Assembly: GCA_018900835.1 (NCBI GenBank)
Contig: JAHIFQ010000007.1
Location: forward strand, 1-40,890
DNA from: Patescibacteria group bacterium
GTDB taxonomy: Bacteria > Patescibacteriota > Minisyncoccia > Minisyncoccales > PEYH01
Length of the DNA stretch: 40,890 bases
Reading direction: 5' to 3'
In this document: piece after piece, positions 35,870 to 40,890 of the stretch
How the letters are laid out: each line of letters opens with the position of its first letter
Position numbering within the stretch: position 1 is the stretch's first letter
Position numbers and translations under genes: made by a program
The notes under the pieces: generated by a model
The model's input: the letters and a program-made list of their open reading frames with translations, nothing else
Told to the model about the DNA's origin: nothing
Database searches by the model: none

Positions 35870-35897
35870 AGTGTAGCAAATACAAATTGGATGTCAA
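35870..35897 (-). promoter_or_regulatory. Convergent sigma70-type promoter P4
   Basis: Minus strand TTGACA (35897-35892), a 16-bp spacer and TACACT (35875-35870), with the same ATTTGC before the -10 box as P1-P3. Confidence 0.55.
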
Positions 35898-35943
35898 TAG
35901 TCAAGGGCGAAAATTAAAAATTTATAGATAAAATTCATATTTT

Positions 35944-36624
35944 ATGAAAACTGCAGCGATTATACCGGCATATAATGAAGAAATGGGATTAGGAGATGTT
36001 TTAGATGTGGTTGTCAATCACCCCTTAATAGGCGAGGTTATTGTGGTGGATGATGGCTCTACTGATTCCACGCCAATAATAGCCAAAGAGCATAATGCTT
36101 CGCGGATTATTATCCTTAATGAGAATATCGGAAAAGGCAAGGCGTTGGATATTGGAGTCAAGAACACAGAGGCAGAAGTTATTCTTTTCCTTGATGCTGA
36201 TTTAATAGGATTTAAGCAGATACATATAACCAATCTAATTAAGCCGGTTATTGACGGAGAGTGTGAAATGACTGTTGGAGCGATTGACAGGTCAAAATTG
36301 AGTCCTGCTCTTAATAGGAAATTAAGCAGGATAGAATCGCCGTTCTCTGGGATGAGAGCCATCAAGAGAAGCGTCTGGGATATAGTGCCTGATGAGTATA
36401 AAAATAAATTCTATATTGAAACTGCGATTACTTATCTTGCTAAGAAAAAAAGGATTAAAGTAAAGCCATTAGTTTTAGCTGGCGTGACACATATTACAAA
36501 AGAAAAGAAAATGGGTTTTTGGAAAGGGCATTTAGCAAGATGGAAAATGCATTGGAATATTGTTCAGGCAAGCGTATTATTAAGGATAAAAAGGGCAAAG
36601 AAATATGGATTCAGTAATCAATGA
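35944..36624 (+). CDS. Glycosyltransferase family 2
   Basis: 226 residues. The GT-A fold starts IIPAYNEEMGLGDVL. VVDDGSTDST binds the nucleotide, NIGKGKALDIG follows, and LDADL (84-86 DAD) holds the metal-binding motif. The C-terminal part is basic (KMGFWKGHLARWKMHW). The closest pattern is the dolichyl-phosphate-mannose-synthase-like group; donor and acceptor are unknown. It overlaps dnaG by 20 bases, so the two genes are translationally coupled. Confidence 0.88.
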   Translation: MKTAAIIPAYNEEMGLGDVLDVVVNHPLIGEVIVVDDGSTDSTPIIAKEHNASRIIILNENIGKGKALDIGVKNTEAEVILFLDADLIGFKQIHITNLIKPVIDGECEMTVGAIDRSKLSPALNRKLSRIESPFSGMRAIKRSVWDIVPDEYKNKFYIETAITYLAKKKRIKVKPLVLAGVTHITKEKKMGFWKGHLARWKMHWNIVQASVLLRIKRAKKYGFSNQ

Positions 36625-38398
36625 AATCAAAGAAAAGCTTGATATTGTTGATGTAATTTCAAGTTATATAAAACTTGAAAAAACAGGGGCTAATCATAGA
36701 GCCCTTTGTCCTTTTCATTCAGAAAAAAAGCCGTCTTTTTTTGTAAGCCCTACTCGCCAAATATGGTCCTGCTTTGGATGTGGAGCCAAAGGTGACGTCT
36801 TTGCTTTTGTAAAAGAAATTGAGGGCGTTGAGTTCGGGGATGCCTTGCGTATCCTTGCTAAAAGAGCGGGAGTGGAATTAAAAAGGCAGGACCCTCAAAT
36901 TCAGACAGCGAGAAAAAGGATTTACGATATTTGCGAAATAGCAACTAAATTTTTTGAGAAACAACTCCATTCAAGTTCAACAGGGAAGGAAGCAAAAGAG
37001 TATCTTTTAAAGAGAGGGTTGAACGAGGAGTCAATAACAAAATGGCGGGTTGGGTTTGCCCCTGATTCTTGGGATAGCTTAATGAAATTTTTACAACAAA
37101 ATGGCTATTCAGTAGGAGAGATAAAAAGAGCGGGATTAATTTTGGAAAGCGAAAAGGGAAAGGTTTATGACCGATTCCGTTCACGGATAATTTTTCCGAT
37201 TTTTGATTTGAATTCCCAGACAGTGGGTTTTGGGGGTAGGGCTTTCGGCAAAGACGATGCGCAAGAAACAGCCAAGTATCTGAATATTCCCAATACTGTT
37301 CTTTACAACAAAAGTCAGGTACTCTATGGTCTGAATCAGGCAAAAATTCCAATCAGAAAAAATGAAGGATGTATTTTAGTTGAGGGCTATACTGATGTGA
37401 TAATGTCTCATCAAGCAGGGGTTCAAAATGTAGTAGCCACTTCCGGCACAGCATTAACGCCTTTCCAGCTTGCGATTTTGAAAAGATATTCCAACAACTT
37501 GATTACTGCTTTTGATATGGATATTGCCGGAGATTCAGCTACAAAAAGAGGAATTGATTTGGCGCAGGCGCAGGGATTTAATATAAAGGTGGCTGTCTTG
37601 CCGGATACGAAAGACCCTGCAGATATGGCGACAGAAGACCCAGAGGCGTGGAAAAAGTTTATCAATGAAGCTCGCTCAATAGTTGAATTCTATTTTGACA
37701 GCGCGTTTTCTAGATTTGATGTTAAAAATCATGATGAGAAAAGGAAAATTTCTGAAATACTTATTCCTATATTAAAAAAGATTCAGAATAAAATTGAACA
37801 ATCGTCTTGGGTTAAGGAATTGGCTAATCGCTTGATGGTAAGCGAAGCAAGCGTTGAAGAAGAGCTGAATAAATATGTTCCAGGTCAAGTGATTGCGGAA
37901 ACCACGCAAAAAACTTGCAATAGAGAGAGCAAGAAATCAAGGAGAGATATTATTCAAGAAAGAGCCCTGTCGTTATTATTGAATTATCCTGCGGGATTTG
38001 CGTTGATACAAGACCAGCTTCTTGATTGCTTGTCTCCCGAAATCAAAGAAATTATTATTAAAATTAAGGAAACTAAATCAAAAGATTTTAAACAAGCCGA
38101 TTTTTCAGAACAAGATAAAGATTTTTTGGATTTTCTATCACTCAAAGGGGAGGTGGCAGTAGAGGCAGAAGACAAGGAAGTGGATGTGGCAGACGAAATA
38201 ATGGTTTGCCTAAAAGAGATAGAATGTCTTACAATTAAAGAGCGACTTGAAGAATTGTCCAATAAAATTAGGATTGCGGAACAAGAGAATAAGAAAGACG
38301 AAGCAGAGGAGTTATGTAAAAAATTCCATCAACTTACCGAGAGTTTATCTAAAAATCATAGCGAAAAATATAATCCAATACAAGAAATTGATGATTAG
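36605..38398 (+). CDS. dnaG: DNA primase
   Basis: 597 residues. The CHC2 zinc finger has C35, H38, C56 and C59 (CPFHSEKKPSFF; CFGCGAKGD). The primase core follows (VGFAPDSWDSL; DRFRSRIIFPIFD; VGFGGRA). The Toprim domain is EGYTDVIMSHQAG near residue 260 and FDMDIAGDSATKRG near 302. A C-terminal helicase-binding domain ends the protein. It makes RNA primers for replication. It overlaps the glycosyltransferase upstream and is followed after 44 bases by rpoD, the conserved dnaG-rpoD pair. Confidence 0.96.
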   Translation: MDSVINEIKEKLDIVDVISSYIKLEKTGANHRALCPFHSEKKPSFFVSPTRQIWSCFGCGAKGDVFAFVKEIEGVEFGDALRILAKRAGVELKRQDPQIQTARKRIYDICEIATKFFEKQLHSSSTGKEAKEYLLKRGLNEESITKWRVGFAPDSWDSLMKFLQQNGYSVGEIKRAGLILESEKGKVYDRFRSRIIFPIFDLNSQTVGFGGRAFGKDDAQETAKYLNIPNTVLYNKSQVLYGLNQAKIPIRKNEGCILVEGYTDVIMSHQAGVQNVVATSGTALTPFQLAILKRYSNNLITAFDMDIAGDSATKRGIDLAQAQGFNIKVAVLPDTKDPADMATEDPEAWKKFINEARSIVEFYFDSAFSRFDVKNHDEKRKISEILIPILKKIQNKIEQSSWVKELANRLMVSEASVEEELNKYVPGQVIAETTQKTCNRESKKSRRDIIQERALSLLLNYPAGFALIQDQLLDCLSPEIKEIIIKIKETKSKDFKQADFSEQDKDFLDFLSLKGEVAVEAEDKEVDVADEIMVCLKEIECLTIKERLEELSNKIRIAEQENKKDEAEELCKKFHQLTESLSKNHSEKYNPIQEIDD

Positions 38399-38431
38399 TA
38401 ATTAACCCGCCCGAGGCGGGCAAGTAATTAA
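38397..38431. repeat. CCCGCC palindrome with 9-bp flanking direct repeats
   Basis: CCCGCCCGAGGCGGGCA (38406-38422) is bounded by identical AGTAATTAA on both sides (38397-38405, 38423-38431). The left copy overlaps the dnaG stop. The palindrome core matches the arms in the 27012 and 27316 repeats. Confidence 0.8.
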
Positions 38432-38442
38432 TAATTAAACCT

Positions 38443-39822
38443 ATGCCCAAAAAGAAAAAATTGATTAAGAAAAAGAAAGTTGCGAAAAAGAAGGTTGTGA
38501 AAAAAAAGAAAATTTCCCGCAAGAAAGAACTTGCGAAAAAGATTGTTAAGAAAAAAAGCGTAAAAGACAAAAATAAAGACAAGAAAGCCAAGAAAATTGT
38601 TAAAAAGAAGGTCATTAAGAAGAAGTCCCCTAAACCAAGCGTAAAAAAGAAAAAAACGCTTAAAAATGCAATTGGCAAAACAGCCAATAGGACATTTAGA
38701 AATAAGCCGGTTGAGGGGGTAAAGACCAGTAAACTTAGAGAAGAGATTTTTCCTCTTGCCAAAATAGAGGAATTGATTAGACGGGGGAGAACGCGTGGTT
38801 TTGTGACCCACAGCGAGGTTATTTATTTTTTCCCTTATCCGGAGAAGGATTTAGATGGGTTGGAAGCGCTTCTTTATCGCTTAGAAGAAGAGGGGATTGA
38901 GTTGAAAAGAAGCCAGGGATTTTTGCGTGTTGAGGGAGATGAGCATAGTCAGATTAAATCCAAGTCCAAAAACAAACCCATTGTGAGCCGACGCCCTGAT
39001 TCTATACAAATGTATCTAAAAGAGATAAGCAAGGTCGCATTTTTAACCGCCAAGGAAGAGAAGGATTTGGCAAAAAGAATAGAAAGGGGCGATATTGCGT
39101 CAAAGCAAAAACTTATTAGAGCCAATTTACGGTTGGTGGTTTCAATTGCTAAAAAGTATGTAGGCAGAACCCCAAACCTCACGATGCTTGATTTAATTCA
39201 GGAAGGAAATTTAGGACTTTTTAGGGCAGCTGAAAAATTTGATTGGAGAAGGGGATATAAGTTTTCAACTTATGCTACTTGGTGGATAAGACAGGCAATC
39301 ACTCGTGCATTAGCTGACCAGGCAAGAACTATTAGGATTCCTGTGCATATGATAGAAACTATTTCAAAATATACAAAAGTTAGAAGGGAGTTATTAAGAG
39401 AGCTGGGCAGGGAGCCATCAGTGGAAGAAATTAGTAGAGAGATGGGGGTGAGCGGAGACAAGGTGAGGCATATTAAAAAAATTGCCCAAAAGACAATTTC
39501 TTTGGAAACGCCGATAGGCGATAAAGACGACGAAGACAGCGTTTTAGCCGAGTTTATAAAAGACGAAGAAATGCCCTCTCCTTCAAAGCGGGCAGCCCGG
39601 GCATTGCTTAAAGAGCGGCTGGATGAGATTTTGGCTGATTTGACTGATAGAGAGCAGAAAATTTTGGCAATGAGATTTGGTTTGACCGACGGAGTGACTC
39701 ATACATTGCAGGAAGTAGGGGAAGTGTTTGCCGTCACCAGAGAGAGAATCCGTCAGATAGAAGCAAAGGCACTGGAGAAGATACGCAAACACGACAACCT
39801 CAAAAAACTGGAAGGATACTAA
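38443..39822 (+). CDS. rpoD: Primary sigma factor (sigma-70, RpoD)
   Basis: 459 residues. The first ~85 residues are a low-complexity Lys-rich tail ([10 protein letters not shown] and similar) in place of a usual acidic region 1.1, followed by a small winged domain ([28 protein letters not shown]). Region 1.2 is [21 protein letters not shown]. Region 2 ([15 protein letters not shown]...[27 protein letters not shown]) melts -10 DNA. Region 3 follows, and region 4 is [14 protein letters not shown]...[17 protein letters not shown], which binds -35. Together with RpoBC it would use the TTGACA/TATAAT promoters described here. Confidence 0.96.
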   Translation: MPKKKKLIKKKKVAKKKVVKKKKISRKKELAKKIVKKKSVKDKNKDKKAKKIVKKKVIKKKSPKPSVKKKKTLKNAIGKTANRTFRNKPVEGVKTSKLREEIFPLAKIEELIRRGRTRGFVTHSEVIYFFPYPEKDLDGLEALLYRLEEEGIELKRSQGFLRVEGDEHSQIKSKSKNKPIVSRRPDSIQMYLKEISKVAFLTAKEEKDLAKRIERGDIASKQKLIRANLRLVVSIAKKYVGRTPNLTMLDLIQEGNLGLFRAAEKFDWRRGYKFSTYATWWIRQAITRALADQARTIRIPVHMIETISKYTKVRRELLRELGREPSVEEISREMGVSGDKVRHIKKIAQKTISLETPIGDKDDEDSVLAEFIKDEEMPSPSKRAARALLKERLDEILADLTDREQKILAMRFGLTDGVTHTLQEVGEVFAVTRERIRQIEAKALEKIRKHDNLKKLEGY

Positions 39823-39869
39823 TTCCTTGAAAAAAAAGATAAAATGACATAAGCTTTAGATAGTAAAAT

Positions 39870-39887
39870 TTAATATTCCGCGGTAGC
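39870..39887 (+). repeat. Copy of the tRNA-Asn 5' end, left
   Basis: TTAATATTCCGCGGTAGC, identical to 40203-40220. The last 11 bases are the first bases of the mature tRNA-Asn; the first seven are its leader. A TAAAAT -10-like box (39864-39869) abuts this copy. Confidence 0.9.
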
Positions 39888-39930
39888 CCCGACGCAGGGT
39901 CGGGGCCCCGACTATAAAATACGTCGGGGC
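39886..39930. repeat. Double GCCCCGAC/GTCGGGGC palindrome
   Basis: Two hairpins share a junction: GCCCCGAC-5-GTCGGGGC (39886-39906) and GCCCCGAC-10-GTCGGGGC (39905-39930). The second loop contains TATAAAATAC, a possible -10 box for the following GIY-YIG gene. Confidence 0.85.
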
Positions 39931-39949
39931 TCAAAAACAGAATATAGTT

Positions 39950-40219
39950 ATGGCTTATGTATATATATTAAAAAGTACAAGAGACGGACGATATTATATT
40001 GGGAGCACCATAGATGTAAATCGAAGATTAAGACATCATCAAGGGGGTTATACTTATTCAACCAGGCGTTTTGGTAAATTAGAATTAGTATTTAAGCAAG
40101 AATATAAATCGTTAAAAGATGCGCGCTATATAGAAAGAAAATTGAAAAAACTTAAAAGGAAAGATTATATTGACAAAATAATCAAAGACGAATATATAAA
40201 AGTTAATATTCCGCGGTAG
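39950..40219 (+). CDS. GIY-YIG nuclease-family protein 2
   Basis: 89 residues. The GIY-YIG domain is complete: YVY (3-5), YIG (16-18), the catalytic Arg26 in DVNRRLRHH, and Glu62 in ARYIERKLKK. It is the same single-domain group as protein 1 but clearly diverged from it. The stop codon TAG is bases 8-10 of the tRNA-Asn gene, so the CDS and the tRNA overlap by ten bases; the last residues (VNIPR) are encoded by the tRNA-end repeat. Any transcript of this gene would run into tRNA-Asn and would need RNase P to release the tRNA. DNA cleavage is a family inference. Confidence 0.87.
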   Translation: MAYVYILKSTRDGRYYIGSTIDVNRRLRHHQGGYTYSTRRFGKLELVFKQEYKSLKDARYIERKLKKLKRKDYIDKIIKDEYIKVNIPR

Positions 40220-40220
40220 C
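40203..40220 (+). repeat. Copy of the tRNA-Asn 5' end, right
   Basis: The right-hand copy of the 18-bp repeat, continuous with the intact tRNA-Asn. Confidence 0.9.
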
Positions 40221-40281
40221 TCAATGGTAGAGCCATCGGCTGTTAACCGAGAGGTTGTAGGTTCGAGTCCTACCCGCGGAG
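40210..40281 (+). tRNA. tRNA-Asn (anticodon GTT)
   Basis: 72 bases. Acceptor TCCGCGG/CCGCGGA, D-arm GCTC...GAGC, anticodon arm ATCGG-CTGTTAA-CCGAG (anticodon GTT, one A-G mismatch at the top pair), T-arm GTAGG-TTCGAGT-CCTAC, discriminator G. CCA is not encoded. Confidence 0.96.
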
Positions 40282-40287
40282 CCGTAT

Positions 40288-40315
40288 TTGACAGAAAATA
40301 TTGTTGATATATAAT
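40288..40315 (+). promoter_or_regulatory. Promoter of the small coiled-coil gene, leaderless
   Basis: TTGACA (40288-40293), a 16-bp spacer and TATAAT (40310-40315), a full consensus. Six bases lie between the -10 box and ATG 40322, so the transcript probably starts at the start codon. Confidence 0.75.
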
Positions 40316-40321
40316 GGAAAT

Positions 40322-40618
40322 ATGAATAAAGATTATAGCGAATTGATTCAACATTTAGATAGAAAATTCTCGAATATTGACGGAGAGTTTTCAATAGTTA
40401 AAGAATCTTTAATGAATCTGAGAGAGAGATTAGTCAATTTGGAAGAAAATAAAGCAGATAAGTCTGATATTAATGATTTAATGACAGCGATAGATTCCTA
40501 TGCGAAAAGGGCAGATACTTATTTTCAAGAAATGGTTATGTTGAGTCATAAGGTTGACAGACACGAGAAATGGTTTCAGTTAATTGCTAAAAAATTAGAT
40601 TTGAAATTAGAATATTGA
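40322..40618 (+). CDS. Small coiled-coil protein of unknown function
   Basis: 98 residues from ATG 40322; the frame also has an in-frame TTG at 40301, but this lies inside the promoter, which settles the start. The sequence is almost entirely heptad-patterned helix (DRKFSNIDGEFSIVKESLMNLRERLVNLEENKADKSDINDLMTAI). No enzymatic motif or membrane helix is seen. Such short coiled-coil genes are common in CPR genomes; the function is unknown. Confidence 0.75.
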   Translation: MNKDYSELIQHLDRKFSNIDGEFSIVKESLMNLRERLVNLEENKADKSDINDLMTAIDSYAKRADTYFQEMVMLSHKVDRHEKWFQLIAKKLDLKLEY

Positions 40619-40758
40619 GGATATCAAATTAATTAGTTATAAATAGCATTATGTTTAATGCTTTTTATTTTAATAAATGTGTAAAATAAGTCTGAAAATC
40701 GTCCCATCTGCGGAGATATATAGTGAGTGGCGGGGTGGGGTAGATTAGCGAGTCGTTC

Positions 40759-40787
40759 CAAAAACCCTCTATTTGTGAGGGTTTTTG
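40759..40787. terminator. Symmetric terminator hairpin
   Basis: Perfect 11-bp stem CAAAAACCCTC/GAGGGTTTTTG, 7-base loop, with T runs in the arms on both strands. Confidence 0.7.
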
Positions 40788-40850
40788 AATCATTTGGCGT
40801 AGGATGTTAGAACTTTTTTATGTTGCAAAGCTATTGAATTATTACGGGCG

Positions 40851-40880
40851 TTGACGCCCCGGCTTATTTAAGGGTAAAAT
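40851..40880 (+). promoter_or_regulatory. Possible promoter at the right edge
   Basis: TTGACG (40851-40856), an 18-bp spacer and TAAAAT (40875-40880), reading out of the window. Confidence 0.35.
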
Positions 40881-40890
40881 GTAGTACTGG

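Larger units (their letters stand above)
39870..40220 (+). mobile_element. Candidate GIY-YIG mini-element at the tRNA-Asn 5' end
   Basis: Two 18-bp perfect direct repeats of the tRNA-Asn 5' end, with period 333 bp, enclose two overlapping palindromes and one 89-codon GIY-YIG gene. Removing one period restores an uninterrupted promoter-like box plus tRNA. The logic mirrors the tRNA-Leu case, but at the opposite tRNA end. Confidence 0.55.
40619..40890. other. Non-coding tail of the window
   Basis: No convincing ORF in either strand. It contains a G-rich stretch (40729-40742), a terminator-like hairpin (40759-40787), a GGGCGT-TG-ACGCCC hairpin and a promoter-like pair near the right edge. An unrecognised RNA gene between about 40700 and 40787 is possible. 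Confidence 0.4.

Overview
The window looks like a chromosomal segment of a Candidate Phyla Radiation bacterium (Patescibacteria), most likely of the Parcubacteria group. It is AT-rich. TGA is used as an ordinary stop codon (for example at 7707-7709, 27963-27965 and 40616-40618), so the code is the standard bacterial one. rpoB-rpoC stand alone without rplJ/rplL. The gene mix of a tail-fibre-like S74 surface protein, LamG/DUF2341 protein, several NYN-domain proteins, a four-helix-bundle protein, GIY-YIG mini-genes, cupin-type glucose-6-phosphate isomerase and an O-antigen-ligase/TPR protein is typical of that group. The phylum call is inferred from gene content, not from a tree.

Layout. 1-9023 is an accessory region: a 5'-cut S74/MopE-type surface protein, an NYN protein, a 1382-residue LamG protein with a Kelch insert, a second NYN gene lying between two ~120-bp direct repeats, and a four-helix-bundle protein. 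9114-11573 is a membrane O-antigen-ligase/TPR protein. 11615-22506 is an information-processing block: rpoB and rpoC behind a promoter and a candidate attenuator, then ftsK and recA. 22585-23729 (minus) is the classic rpsF-ssb-rpsR operon, divergent from a phosphohexomutase at 23820. 25261-27458 (minus) holds tRNA-Leu, a GIY-YIG gene between repeats, and RNase J. 27537-31323 has a small membrane protein, then (minus) a holin-like membrane protein, SecG, a peptide-binding lipid-anchored-like SBP with a peptidoglycan-binding insert, and cupin PGI. 31366-35165 carries groES-groEL, lemA and htpX. 35182-40618 carries tRNA-Ser, a truncated NYN gene, GT2-dnaG-rpoD, a second GIY-YIG gene fused to tRNA-Asn, and a small coiled-coil protein.

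Two patterns stand out as possibly undescribed. First, both GIY-YIG genes sit in ~300-bp cassettes bounded by direct repeats that copy an end of the tRNA gene they touch (3' end of tRNA-Leu, 5' end of tRNA-Asn), each with GC-rich palindromes. They look like minimal tRNA-targeting mobile elements encoding only a GIY-YIG nuclease. Second, all three NYN (PIN-like RNase) genes and the LamG gene end against a convergent minus-strand promoter of the same design (TTGACA, 16 bp, TATACT or TACACT) followed within 40-80 nt by a terminator-like hairpin, which predicts short RNAs aimed at the gene ends. An RNA partner or antitoxin for the nucleases is one hypothesis.

Beyond these, short repeats and palindromes have entered normally conserved genes (rpoB twice, rpoC once and at its 3' end, the LamG gene start), and several transcripts appear leaderless. 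Intergenic spacers are mostly low-complexity AT sequence with few Shine-Dalgarno sites.
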